Source: Cristatella mucedo (Eukaryota; Bryozoa; Phylactolaemata; Cristatellidae). From it: 64,000 nucleotides of DNA. Shown piece by piece: positions 21,546-32,579 of this stretch. The notes below the pieces were generated by a model. That model did not search any database. It had not been told where the DNA came from and saw nothing but the letters and a program-made list of their open reading frames with translations. The stretch covers positions 2,196,001 to 2,260,000 of the forward strand of contig WPIO01000024.1 of assembly GCA_009760855.2 (NCBI GenBank). Direction: 5' to 3'. Position numbers and translations under genes: made by a program. Each line of letters starts with the position of its first letter. The stretch's first letter is position 1.

Positions 21546-23010
21546 CCATCAGTCAATACCTACGGGCGGGCCATCTTCGGTGGGGTCAGCAACACCTTCC
21601 GTGTATTTTACCGTCCCCCTAACGATAGCTCAGCTATCAAACCTACGACTAGTAAGTTTAAAGAGCGGTTTAGCACTGTTTGTGGTAGGCTTACCTTTTC
21701 CAGCTGTTCTAAAATGCTCCTTCCATGATACTCCTGATACTCCATCATGATACTCCATGATACTACCGCAACTGCTCTCCTGAATCAGCTATACTTCTCA
21801 CTTTTTCTTTGCTAACTGAGATTAAATCTTTTGGCTACTGAATGCATACCTATAACCGCATACGCTTCGAGGGTGCTATGCTAAACTCTCTTGCGTAACC
21901 CCCACATAGTCATTGTGGTTTTTGGAGTAACAGAAGGGGATGGAAGATGAATGGATTAACTCACGTACGTCTATGGCTTCTCGCTTCTGCTTTTTTCTAA
22001 AGACTTAGGCATGGCTATTTGCAGTATAATGACACAAATTGCAGAAATAGTAACGCCCAGCCATTGGTATCTTCTGCAGTGCCCTCTTACAATATCGGCT
22101 CATACTCCCTGCATGCACCTGGTGATGCAGCTTCTGCAGTAAATGAAACTTCACCTATGTTCATTTATCAACAATGTCGTTTCAAGTGATTAAGCTCTGC
22201 CATGCAGCATACAAATATGAAAGGCTTAATGATAATAACGATGTAGGTTTATAAAATCCTTAGAGAGTTTAATCTCTTTCCACTCACTTTAATTAGACTG
22301 AAAGAAAAGCTCGTCAATGTCAAAATCTGCGACACGAAAAACATTTACGTCCGTATGCGCACAGGATAATTGACTAGGACACAGAACATGCTCTGAATAA
22401 CATTTTTCGCTTCTGTTAAAATATTTTTCATGCTGGTAATATTGTGAGTTCAGTCCTGGTGCGTTTCTGCAGTTGAAATCTTACGATGTAAAGGCACGGT
22501 TTCAAAAGGAATCAAAGTTGACTCAAGGTACAGCTTAATGCCTTGAGTCGGAACAACTGGTTCTACGATGCCCAGCCTGAAGAAGCCTGAACCATAACTG
22601 AACTGATGCCAAGCCTGAAGAAGAAGAATCATTTCGGACAGACTGGAGCTAGAAAAGCTAGAGAAGACAGAGAACAACAGAACCTCAAGTCCATGCGATG
22701 CTTCGTTGGAGCCAGCGTGAGTCCGCAAGAACCACTGTGTTATTGCGACTGAGCCGCTCATGGTAGACAAGCCTGGCTGGAGAGTTTTTCAGTAGCGGTG
22801 AACACTTGAGCCCACAAGCCGAAAGACCAGCAAGTAGTGATTTACAGAAATCAAATTGGAACGTCGCAGGTAAATTTCAAACTTCAATACGATAGCCATG
22901 TCCAAGCAGGAGTCAGTTTTTTGTGAATTTATATAGCCAAAAGTAGGTAAATTTGGCAATGAATTTAGTGTGATCTTCTAGTCAAATGTGGCTTTTTATC
23001 AGGACAGCCT
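21546..23010. other. Mostly unrecognised; two small repeat relics
   Basis: 21840-21945 (CATACGCTTCGAGGGTGCTA, CTCTTGCGTAACCCCCACAT) resembles 51370-51470, so a short unnamed repeat is present. 22225-22290 keeps a minus-strand LINE tail relic (AGAGAGTTTAATCTCTTTCC). No gene was recognised. Confidence 0.45.
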
Positions 23011-23555
23011 GACTTAATAATAATAATAATAATAATAATAGTGCACTTGATAAAGCGCCCTCAGAGAACTTAATCTCTTTCTAGGCGCTTTACATTTGCT
23101 GCAAAGTGATATGCAATTGAATGGTAAGTAAAATCATGCTTGAAAAACAAACAAAATGAATAATATGGATAGGGGTGACATGCACAGGGTCAGCATGCAA
23201 ATGTGCTTAGTGGCAGCATGCACAGTGTCAGCACGCATAAGCACATCAAGGACGAATCACAGGGACCCATTAATGCTGTCCTAAATAGGTGTTTTTAAGT
23301 TTCTTTTAAATGTGGTCAGGTCATGGGATGTTCTGACGCAGGTCGGGAGGGAGTTCCAGGCTGTGGGAGCATACGAGCTAAATGTACGGTCTCCAAAGGA
23401 TTTAAGGTTTGTACGAGGTACTTCCAGACTGTTGGATTCCGAAAAGCGGGTGGTACGATACTTGGCCTGATGGGGTAGTATATCTGAAAGATAGGCTGGA
23501 GCCGTAGAATGAAGAGACCTAAAAGTGAGCGACAAAACCTTGATTTGATGTTCTG
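23011..23555 (-). mobile_element. CR1/L2-like LINE, 5'-truncated
   Basis: (AAT)n at 23019-23040, hairpin, 3' UTR and ORF2 end all on the minus strand. The frame SLTFRSLHSTAPAYLSDIL... is open for about 80 codons. The break at 23550 lies at GTTTTGTCGCTCACT, a common truncation area of this family. Confidence 0.85.
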
Positions 23556-24631
23556 ACGGTTCTCATTTTCAGGGACAATTTTCAATCATTTTAACAACAT
23601 TTAAGTTTGCTCTTTATTAGCAAGTTGTTTTCACTTATATGTATAATTATTTGTATCGTTTAATTTGAGAGACGTTTTTCCTAATACGCCGACATCAAGA
23701 ATAAATGCGGAATGGGATTTGTGTAAGACTTATTAGAGGCTGAGACCGGCGTGTTGCATTTGGCTAGCTTCAGGCTGGTGGACAGAGTCACAGTCTGAAG
23801 TCCAAGAGGGTTCGTGTGCTAAATGTGCTGCGACAGCTTTCTCATGTAAGAAGATAAAGCAACTTGGCAGTGCTGTCTGCTGACCAATCGTAAGCTATAT
23901 TGAGATCGCTGTAAGCTCATACTGCTCATATAACGGCGAACCAAAAGCGGAACTGAAAAAACTTGGCTAAGCTACTGAAGAGTATGAAATACTGGGCTCG
24001 CGTGCTTACAAGGTGAATATTTGTGTAACCAGTTGCGAGATATTGGAGCCTGCACCCATCTGTTCTGGTTTGTGGTGGACGTTCGATCAAGGACAGTCCG
24101 TGTATTTCGTAGGCCGCAAACTGATATGTGGTCTCGCCACCACTTATGCTCTTCCAGTTCACACTGGTCGTCTATAATGCCCGTAGAAATGCTTCCCGGT
24201 GACTTTTTATTGCCTGCTGTAATTTATTTGCTGCTCACTCTCCCCATTTATTGAGGAGCGCTTCGGTAGCATTGCCCGGCGTGAACCTACGGGATAGACT
24301 TTGAACAGAGTAGATGGCTTGCTTTGCTAGCTGCATACTTAACCGGCGCAGGTGGCTGGCAGTGCATTGGCCGTGATGTTTGCTGGGCAGCTGTGTGGGC
24401 TATTAATGCAGATAGGAACGCCCCTTCCCTACCACGTTCTCCGGCCTCTGCTCTGGCCACGAAAGCCACTGCCTCTGCTTTGGATGCATCGCAGCATTTT
24501 CGCCCCTCTCATCTCTGTGCCCTTGACTCCGGCTCTCGACTCCTCGAGTAAATTAATGAAGCTACGATAGACCGGAAGTCGATCGAGCAATGCTGCAATT
24601 AAAATAGAATATTGTAGCACACCTTCACTTT
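23556..24631. other. No feature recognised
   Basis: Open frames of 60-80 codons on both strands near 24290-24570 overlap one another and show no domain. One is hydrophobic (LAVMFAGQLCGLLMQ), but no splice or start context supports it. Confidence 0.45.
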
Positions 24632-26553
24632 TGTACGTGCCCACCATAATGCCAATCATTGTGCTCACACATCACCTGCAAATTGGCAGTGAATATGCTA
24701 GCGTGTAGGGCAGTCAAATCTAAGCCACCTAGAGGAGCCCTGAAAGGTTCGGCACATGTTCAACTGTGCTACGTGTCCGAATCGTCGCGGCCGAGTTCGC
24801 TGTCTTCGAAGGCCAGGCTAATTTCGCTAGCTGGATGCAGGCAGAGTGCTACGGGAGCGGAGCTAGAAGGAAGGCTTCCTCCATCAGCCAGGCTAGGAGA
24901 GGAGCCTACACCTGGCTCGGGTGTATCCAGACCTCTGAGAGGACTTGTTTTGCCCATGCTGCCACATAGTCTTTTAGAGGAGGGGCAGGTGCTTTACGTA
25001 TACCACGGGCTAGAGCCCACGACCTCGGCCTGACCTTGGTGGGTATCGGAACCTTAACCACTGGGCCAAATCAGTAATCGTACTTTCTTTGTTGCAAATG
25101 TATCATGCCTAGAGAAAGACTGGGTTCCCGAAGGGCGCTCTATTGTTACCTATTACTTTTATGATTATGAAGGAATGAACATTAATTAAAAGAGGACGTG
25201 TGCTTTAAAGCTTACACTTTGTGTAGCTGAGTTCCTGTATTGGAAAGCTGCCAGATTTGTTGAAAATGAGTTTTAAATTTGCATTGCTTTGCTTTCCGAT
25301 AACCAGTTTACTGACTGGGAATTAATGGTGAATTATCCCGAATATTACATAGCTAATATTAAAACCTCTCACAATAATTTGTGTTGATATTCTTGATTCG
25401 GCCCGCTAAAATTAGCTATGAAAGAAATCAAATAGCATTTGGCTCAGTAGACCACTGGATCTATCGAATCATTAGGTGCCTATGATCGTTAGAACAAAAT
25501 AATGTGGTCTACTTAATGAGTAGACTGTCACCATAAGCAACGGGTTCATAGCTCACCGTAAGACAGTTCACCTGCACTCAAAGCCGAGACGATTCAGTGA
25601 GCCGACTCCGAACTAAAATTCAAGATTCGTTTGAAAAAGCCTTATAACAAAGAACATGCTATAATTAACCATTAGTTGACCTATGCATAAATGCGAAGAT
25701 ATATTAGACTTAAACATCATGAAACTCTCTCTGAAAGTTTGCTAAAGTTCTGATCGCTAACATTCCAGATTTATGGGCTAGCTCGCTTTCCTAAAAACTA
25801 GACGCGGTTGATCACGAAAGATACCCTTGGAGGAACACTATGCAAAATTAATGGTAAAGAAAAAACACAATCTCATGTTATGTGCGAATTGACTTGAGGT
25901 AAATCCGATGCAAGGCCCCTCAATTGGAATGCAATTTCAGGATTTCATATATTCTGGTGTCCTCAGCTTTCAGGCCGTCATCTGCCGATGCATATAAACA
26001 ATATATATATATTGTGATGGGTTTTCGAAGATACATCCTCCGCTGAAAAGCAATCACTAACCCTTGAAGGGTGTGATGGTTCTAAGTTTGTGTAAATCGG
26101 CTCCAGTGCGGCACCTACAAGTTAAAGTTCATTTTGATTTATAAGTTAAAGTAGAGTAGACAGCGGTGAATGCAAATTTCGCAGCAACAGCTACATATGT
26201 AGGATACAGAATGCCCCTAAATGGGTGCATGTAAGCCAGGCAGCTGAATAAGATAACATGTCACGGATTACAAATTATTGTGAGTTGCACAGTAAAGGGC
26301 TGGGAGAGCGAATGCTTAAATAATCACAGTAATGATTTATGGTCTTGAAGGAACTCGTGGACATTATGAAGCTACAAATTTTATTAATTTTAGTTATTTT
26401 AGCTGAGCATAGTTAACCTGAATCGCTAGGATGTCTTGCTCGAAGATAGGAATTTCATTGTATTTCGGTAACAAACCGAGAGCCTAGCTGGTGGTTTAGC
26501 ATGGAAGATCCGTGAACTGAGTTTTTGGATTTTGCCACACTGACAGCACTCAT
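24632..26553 (-). repeat. Right arm of the 1.9-kb inverted repeat
   Basis: Reverse complement of 13326-15248. It ends about 0.4 kb before the signal-peptide exon, so the inverted copy landed just upstream of that gene. It holds a minus-strand tail exon (25920-26114) and a SINE head (about 24990-25085). Confidence 0.9.
25920..26114 (-). pseudogene. Receptor cytoplasmic-tail exon 2, inverted and frameshifted
   Basis: On the minus strand it has the same acceptor (CTTGTAG|GT), the same start GAALEPIYTNLEP and the same end RIYEILKLHSN as 13766-13961. The TA run here gives 19 bp where the intact copy at 58718 has 6 bp, so the frame is lost, and by a different step than in the left arm (20 bp). The microsatellite has therefore changed length since the arms separated, and neither copy now codes the full tail. 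Confidence 0.6.
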
Positions 26554-26819
26554 CTCCTAACGCGATTTTTGTCCGGCCACAGTTAACATAAGATCGGGGA
26601 TGAGTTTGCTTGCCTTCTGAAAGTTTGTCGTCAGTCAAGCCCACAACCAGGCGATCTCGAAACAGCTCATCTTTCATAGCACCACATTCCCATTGCGAAG
26701 ATAAATAATGTTGTGCACGTATGAATGCCTCGTTTTATTGATTTTCAGGGTGTCACTCTATAATCCTGGCGCAGCCAACATGTAATGATAAGACGTTTCG
26801 CTGTTGAACGGATCATGTT

Positions 26820-26946
26820 TGTTGGCAACCATCTTACATCCGCACCCGGACTGCACGGTCACCGAGGCCTCTTGTGATTGGTCATGTCGTTTTGGCTCAG
26901 CCCGTTAGCTCAGCAATCACACCGGGAAGTTCCCGTTGCTACCAAA
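26820..26946 (+). promoter_or_regulatory. Probable promoter/5' UTR of the signal-peptide exon
   Basis: The 130 bp before the ATG are less AT-rich than the flanks and contain GTGATTGGTC at 26874-26883, an inverted CCAAT box, and no obvious TATA box. ACCAAAATGG around the start is a good Kozak context. The assignment rests on position only. Confidence 0.3.
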
Positions 26947-27031
26947 ATGGACCCCAAATATCTTTTCGTCATGCCCAGCTTGTGCTGGCTAACTGCAATG
27001 CTGATGTTTGTAACTGTCAAAATGTCTCAAG
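26947..27031 (+). CDS. Signal-peptide first exon (partial gene)
   Basis: The frame MDPKYLFVMPSLCWLTAML followed by MFVTVKMSQ ends at CTCAAG|GTAAGCAGT, an excellent donor, after 28 codons plus one base (phase 1). The hydrophobic core (LFVMPSLCWLTAMLMFVTV) has the length and polarity of a signal peptide or signal anchor. The start has a strong Kozak context (ACCAAAATGG). The phase-1 donor matches the phase-1 acceptors of the CUB-like exons at 35831 and 38294; joined to either, the mature domain would start about six residues before its first cysteine, as expected for a secreted domain. About 8.8 kb of intron is required. Another phase-1 exon could be the true partner, and no transcript evidence is available. 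An unknown repeat begins 16 bp after the donor. Confidence 0.55.
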
Positions 27032-27046
27032 GTAAGCAGTGTTTCT

Positions 27047-27740
27047 GTAACGCCGAAGGCTCGGCGGAGTATGGCGTAACCTAGCGCCTAATGCCGTTCG
27101 GTGCGCGCCTACGCGCCATAAGCAGGCATCCATGAAACATGCGTTTGTGGCGCTGACCTACTTACCGTTACTAAAGGGGGTCGTGAGTCCGCGGCGTGAA
27201 TTGGAAAGCGATAAACAGAAATTAGGGATTTTACTGAGCTTTATTCGCAAGCGCACAAAGTCGCTGGGCGTCTAGCTTAGTTTTATCTCCACACTCCTCG
27301 CACGCTCTCAACAGCTCCAACACTTTTGCGGAGGAAATACTTCTCCACACTGAAGCTACTTACGTCTATAGTGGGGAACGACCCAAATAGAGGAGCCCGA
27401 ACCAGAACATAAACCCTAACCGGAGAACTAGGACTCCGTTTCCACCAGTTCGGCAGGAATACTCCACATGCGCCACCTCAAGCACTCTTGCGGAAGAAAC
27501 ACGTCTCCACACTTAAGCGACTTAAGTCTATAATGGGGAAAGACCCAAATAGACAGAGCCCGGACAGGAGCCTAAACCATAACCAGAGAACTAGGACTCC
27601 ACGCACGCCAACTACGTCTAGCTCGCACCGGCAAATCCTTAGGCCGAGACCACGTGCTAGCATGCACACACAAAACACAAAAAAAACACAAAATGCCAGC
27701 TCGGGCGCGATACGACCGTATTCGGTGGAGTCCACCGAAT
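27047..27740 (+). repeat. Unknown interspersed repeat R1, copy a
   Basis: It starts GTAACGCCGAAGGCTCGGCGG and shares long tracts with 30339-30880 (GTTACTAAAGGGGGTCGTGAG; GAATTGGAAAGCGA; AGGAGCCTAAACC). Within this copy 27335-27480 is repeated at 27480-27615 (GAAACACGTCTCCACACTTAA region). No domain or terminal repeat identifies the class. Confidence 0.65.
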
Positions 27741-28534
27741 CCTAGCGCTGTCTCGTCCTGTCCTGTCAATCGCAGGCGAACAGCCCGCCCTCCTCCCTCG
27801 CTTCCAGAGAAACGAGTCCGACGGCGTCGAAGCGCGGAGCCGGACAAAAGACCAAAAGACCAAGAGCAAGCGTCGCTTGACTCTTAAATACTTAGCTGAG
27901 ACAATGGGGCAAGAGTTTGGTGGTATTGGGCCCGACACCATGGCCCATTATGGTAAGGAATTGATACCGTCACTAGGCCACTGGAAGGGCACGTCTGTCC
28001 AGCTTGAATGGCGAATGGGTTCCAGACGATTCTTTTCTTCGAACGAGTAAAGGCGAAGGTTGAAAGGCCAGCCAACATCAATCGGCAGCTTCCGCGGGTA
28101 TCGGACCAATTCTAAAGGCCGAATCGCCACCGCTGGTCTCAGAGCTTCCTGGCTTGCTCTTGAGCTCTTGCTCTCTAACCGCACTGGCGCTCCTCTCCGG
28201 CTCACTGCTCCAGGACAAAGGAGTTCTAGCCCGCCTCCGAACAGCTCTTGTTCGCGCTAAAACTCAGCCAAGGCCAGCAAGGTGCTACATTTCTGCTTAG
28301 GCAGAATTTATTCTGGTTTCTCTTCACATTCGTGTAGGAATCTTTCGCATTTCCCCAATCTTTCGATGCCGTTCTGCTTAAGAATTGTTAGGGTTGCTCA
28401 GAAGGGAAACCACCTTCGAATTAGTGGTCTGCCGTTTAATTGCTTCTAGAACGTCGTTTGTCAGGCACGCTTATTTCTACACCTTACCTGTGGATAGTAA
28501 CCCACAAGTAAAGTGCTTCCATTTCAGGACCGAG
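27741..28534. other. GC-rich sequence, no gene recognised
   Basis: Several overlapping frames on both strands are open, as expected from high GC content. None shows a known domain, and no splice borders stand out. It could be intronic CpG-rich DNA or the rest of repeat R1. Confidence 0.4.
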
Positions 28535-28640
28535 TCGTATGTTTAGAATCTTGCAGCAGGCGATCCGTTATCACCCATTGCAAGCCTTAGTTATAGCCAT
28601 TAAGGCTCTGCTGTAGCTAAATGAATTAAGTTGTTTGGTC
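28535..28640 (+). mobile_element. Decayed SINE (family B)
   Basis: GCAGGCGATCCGTTATCACC, TTATAGCCATTAAGGCTCTGC and TAAATGAATTAAG match the body of family B; the tRNA head is nearly gone. Confidence 0.5.
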
Positions 28641-29029
28641 AGGTAAACTTGTACCCAGACTCGGTTCGGCTGGCTGGGGCCGGACGGTTGTAATGAGGGT
28701 CACCGACTAGGCCGGGGTCGGACCTACGCCATGGCCGGCGACGCGATGTCACCGGGGCTCTTGGGTATGAGAAGTTGGCCGAGTAAGTCGCGGCGTTGGA
28801 GGCTCCCGGTCTCGCCGAGTTATGCACCTGGATTCGTGCAGGCATGCTCCGGCGATGCTGCCACGCACGCAAGGGAACGAGTACCCAACGCCCGAGCTGA
28901 GCTGGATAGCACGCTCGTTGTTGAGACTTGTATATTCCTCGTTCCCTTGTTGAAAAGCAACGACGGTGTATCGGAATGGTTTGTCGCGAAAATGTCTGCT
29001 GCTAAGTATTGTAGGCCCTTAACGGCACA
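28641..29029. other. GC-rich sequence, unassigned
   Basis: A 113-codon frame begins at 28731, but it runs into the repeated segment at 29030, and a frame on the other strand is also open. No domain was recognised. Confidence 0.4.
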
Positions 29030-29512
29030 TCGATATACATACGCATGGCACTGCCCTGGTTTGACTCATTAGTGTAGGTTATGGCCTCGATCACGGTCTG
29101 ACCGAGGTAGTAGGCTTGAGCCCCATGGCATATGCAAAGCAATTGAATAGAGACTAAGTTCTCTCGGGGTGCTATACAAATGAAAACTATATATGGCATC
29201 TTCATTGAAGGAGTAGGTGATGCCGTGGCTACAATAAGGTTCCATAAACTGGACTTGCCCAAAACACCCCGACAAACTCAATCTTTCAATCGGCCACTAT
29301 TGCTGCTTTGCTTGGGAGTGTACCTGACATAAGCTGGGTTGTGAACGGTCTGCCGGAACAAGCATGGTTAAGTAATAGAGCTACTCCTGTTTCTCGTCAG
29401 TCGGTTGGTTTGACTCAACCCTCAAGACAGAGTGACAATAGCAGGGTACTAGTAGCCCAAGCCATTGGGAAACCGGCTCTGAGTAGGTGCCGACTCAGTG
29501 CCATGCTAGAAG
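29030..29512 (+). repeat. ~0.5-kb duplicated segment with a SINE (pairs with 15262-15765)
   Basis: Same order as at 15262: ACGCATGGCACTG, family A SINE (about 29060-29190), then CTACAATAAGGTTCCATAAA and CAGTCGGTTGGTTTGACTC. The two copies lie on the same strand, 13.8 kb apart. Confidence 0.75.
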
Positions 29513-29654
29513 GAAAGCCTAATGTGTATATGCAGCTTTACCTGATAGTCTGTTGCACCAGTTTCACGTGAGCTTTATCAGAGATGGCATGTGGAGGACC
29601 CTTGAGATGCTGTGCCACCACATTCCTCGGAAACAATGAGTTTATCTGCTCTAC

Positions 29655-30313
29655 CAGCTCTACTCGCATGTGCGATCAGGCGATTGCAGCTGGTGCAAAA
29701 CTCTGCAGCTAGGCTTGTCTGTCGTAAACGTCGCAGTTGCCACATTACTCCACTTCTCGCCGACCTGCACTGGCTACCAGTCAAGCAACGGATTGACTTC
29801 AAGGTTTTGTCGCTCACTTTTAGGTCTCTTCATTAAATGGCTCTAGCCTATCTTTCAGATATACTGCCCCATCAGGCCAAGCATCGTACCACCTGCTTTT
29901 CGGAATCCAACAGTCTGGAAATACCTCGTACAAACCTTAAATCCTTTGGAGACTAGCTCGTATGCTCCCAAAGCCTGGAACTCCCTCCCGACCTGCGTCA
30001 GAACATCCTATGACCTGACCACATTTAAAAGAAACTTAAAAACACACCTATTTAGGACAGCATTTGGTGGGTCCCTGTGATTCGTCCTTGATGTGCTTAT
30101 GCGTGCTGACACTGTGCATGCTGCCACTAACCACATGTGCCTCCTGACCCTGTGCATGTCACCCCTAACCATATTATTTATTTTGTTTGTTTTTCAAAGC
30201 ATGATTTTACTTACCATTCAATTGCATATCACTTTGCAGCAAATGTAAAGCGCTTAGAAAGAGATTAAGTTCTCTGAGGGCGCTTTATCAAGTGCAATAT
30301 TATTATTATTACT
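29655..30313 (+). mobile_element. CR1/L2-like LINE, 5'-truncated
   Basis: It begins in ORF2 with AIRRLQLVQNSAARLVC, the longest plus-strand ORF2 start in this group. A short deletion near 29955 removes the DRAFS part and breaks the frame. The 3' UTR, hairpin and (ATT)n at 30297-30311 follow. The insertion has a complete tail. Confidence 0.85.
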
Positions 30314-30338
30314 CGTTCCAGAGACTTTGAGAGGAGTT

Positions 30339-30880
30339 GTAACGCCGAAGGCTGGGCGGAGTAGGCTTAACCTGGGGTTAACCGGGAGGCATAACCTGGT
30401 GCCTAATACCGTTTGGTGCTGGCCTATGCGCAATAAGCAGGCAGCCACGAAATGAGCGTTTCTAGGGCTTACCTACTTTCCGTTACTAAAGGGGGTCATG
30501 AGTCAGCAGTGTGAATTGGAAAGCGAGACACCCAAATTTAGGATTTCACTGAGCCTTATTCGCAAGCTCACAGTCGCTGTGCGTCTAGCCCAGTTTTACC
30601 TCCACACACCTCACGCTCTCAACAGCACAAGCACTCGTGTGGAGGAAACACGTCTCCACATATAGGCTACTTGCGTCTCTAGTAGGCACGACAAAGTAGA
30701 TGGAGCCCAAACAGGAGCCTAAACCCTGATTGGAGAACTGGGGCTCTGCTTCCACTGTACGGCAGGAATACCTCACCTGCTACACCAAGCATTCTTGCGA
30801 GACCACGTGCACACACTCACACGCAGCATAAAATTCGAGCTCGAGCGCTATGCGAGCGGATTCGGTGGGTGTTGTCGTAG
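30339..30880 (+). repeat. Unknown interspersed repeat R1, copy b
   Basis: Second copy of the element at 27047-27740, lacking its internal duplication. It contains GGTTAACCGGGAGGC, absent from copy a. The interval to 31250 is unassigned. Confidence 0.65.
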
Positions 30881-31250
30881 TCAGGTAATGCCCATTCCGT
30901 AAGGGGCTTAACTACAAAGTGTATTCAGGCTGCTGGGACAATATCGAAAGCAAAGGATGCATTTCTCAAGAGTCTCATGCTGATCTGTATCATATCAATG
31001 CATTTCAGAAGGAGAGCTGTAGTTATGGCGTCTAGAGTTCTTGGCAGCTACAGTTGACCCTGGGTATGGCACTGTATAGAAACTAAAATGACTGTACAGA
31101 GAGTACTCAACGGTATTTAACATGCTTCCTCCTCAAGGGTTTCATAAGCCGCCATGCCGGGCAAAGATGGCTCCTCGTGCCTGAGGTTGAGGTAATAAAA
31201 ACACTCGCGATTAATTTCAGATAACTTGTTCAGTAAAATCTTAAATATAA
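30881..31250. other. No feature recognised
   Basis: No gene, RNA or repeat family was seen. Confidence 0.5.
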
Positions 31251-31255
31251 ATATA

Positions 31256-31391
31256 ATTCATTTGCATAGCGCCCTAAGAGAACTTAATCTCTATACAGGC
31301 GCTTCACATGTGCCTTGGGGCTCGAGCCCACGACCTCAGTCAGACCTTGGTTGGGGGGCGAGCACCTTAACCGCTAGACCAAACCAGCTCG
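31256..31391 (-). mobile_element. tRNA-derived SINE (family A), near full length
   Basis: Read on the minus strand: CGAGCTGGTTTGGTCTAGCG, GGTCGTGGGCTCGAGCCCC, then the hairpin tail CTGTATAGAGATTAAGTTCTC and GGGCGCTATGC. Box A and box B are at the spacing of a tRNA gene, so it could be read by RNA polymerase III. Confidence 0.85.
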
Positions 31392-31539
31392 TTTTTGTCT
31401 CCAGATCTTACTTGCAACGTGCCATTGGGCTACTGCCACATAACAAGGCAATATAGACATGTGACGTTCCCCTTTGCGACTGTCTTTCATAACAATATTT
31501 TTTGCTGTCCACCTGCTGAAGATATGCACATGCTTGGCT

Positions 31540-32015
31540 TACAACAATTACGGCCCACATTACACTGCTTCTCGCGACCTGCACTGGTTACCAGTCAAGC
31601 TACGGATTGACTTCAAGGTTTTGTCGCTCACTTTTAGATCCCTTCATTCTTTGGCTCCAGCCTATCTCTCACATCTACTCCCCTACCTGGCCACGCATCG
31701 AACCACAGGCTTTTCGGAATCCAACAGTCTACCAATACCTCGTACAAACCTCAAATTTGTTGGAGACCGTGCATTTAGTTCGTATGCCCCCAAAGCCTGG
31801 ATATCCCTCCCGACTTGCCTCAGAACATCCCCTGACTTGACCACATTTAAAAAGAACTAAAAACACCTGTTTAGGACAGCATTTAGTGGGTCCCAGTAAT
31901 TCGTCCTTAATGAGCTTATGCGTGCTGACACTGTGCATGCTGCCACTAACCTCATTTGCATGCTGACTCTGTGCATGTCACCTCTAACCATGTTATTCAC
32001 GCTGTAGCCTAATTA
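31540..32015 (+). mobile_element. CR1/L2-like LINE, truncated at both ends
   Basis: ORF2 fragment RDLHWLPVKLRIDFKVLS through FVGDRAFSSYAPKAW, open for about 100 codons, then a 3' UTR that stops at CATGTTATTCAC without hairpin or tail. Confidence 0.8.
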
Positions 32016-32575
32016 AAGACCTATTAAAGACCGCAAAATGCCTACATGTGCATTCCCCCATGCAGCTATGCTTAGATACTGGGGTAAACATTTTTCAGGC
32101 TACAGCTCTAAGCAATGGAAGCCATAGCAAGGTTACTGCGGAAGTGGAAGCAGGTGGAGCCAAGTGGCCATCTGGTAGTGCCACACATGCAAGCAATGCA
32201 AGAATCTAACTTAGTTCACATCGTTGGCTATTAATACCTGTTTGATCTCCATAAAATCTTCCTAATCGTTCTTACATAGGCTACTAATGAATAACTCAGG
32301 TACAGCTCGAGCTTTAGTTACCGGGTCTGACTCCACAGGTGATCGTTATGCTCTTGGAAAAAACTAAATTGATATGCTGCATGTGGAGACGCAACATGCA
32401 GAAAGCCAACTGTAGAGTGTGAGCATTTGAGAAACAAAAATGAGTTGCTTGTGGTGCAAAGAGCTCACAGTGGGTGGTAGAGGTGACTGCAAGCCAGAGT
32501 CACATCATTGGATGAAGCTATTAACTCCAGCGCCTTTTCCAGAGCTACCTTAATCAGTTAAGCCGACAACAGGGC
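32016..32575. other. No feature recognised
   Basis: No exon or repeat was identified between two LINE pieces. Confidence 0.45.
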
Positions 32576-32579
32576 ATAA

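Noticed and set aside
27478-28260. Cluster of overlapping GC-rich open frames as a gene
   Set aside because: Frames overlap on both strands, and part of the area is the unknown repeat R1; no domain or splice support.
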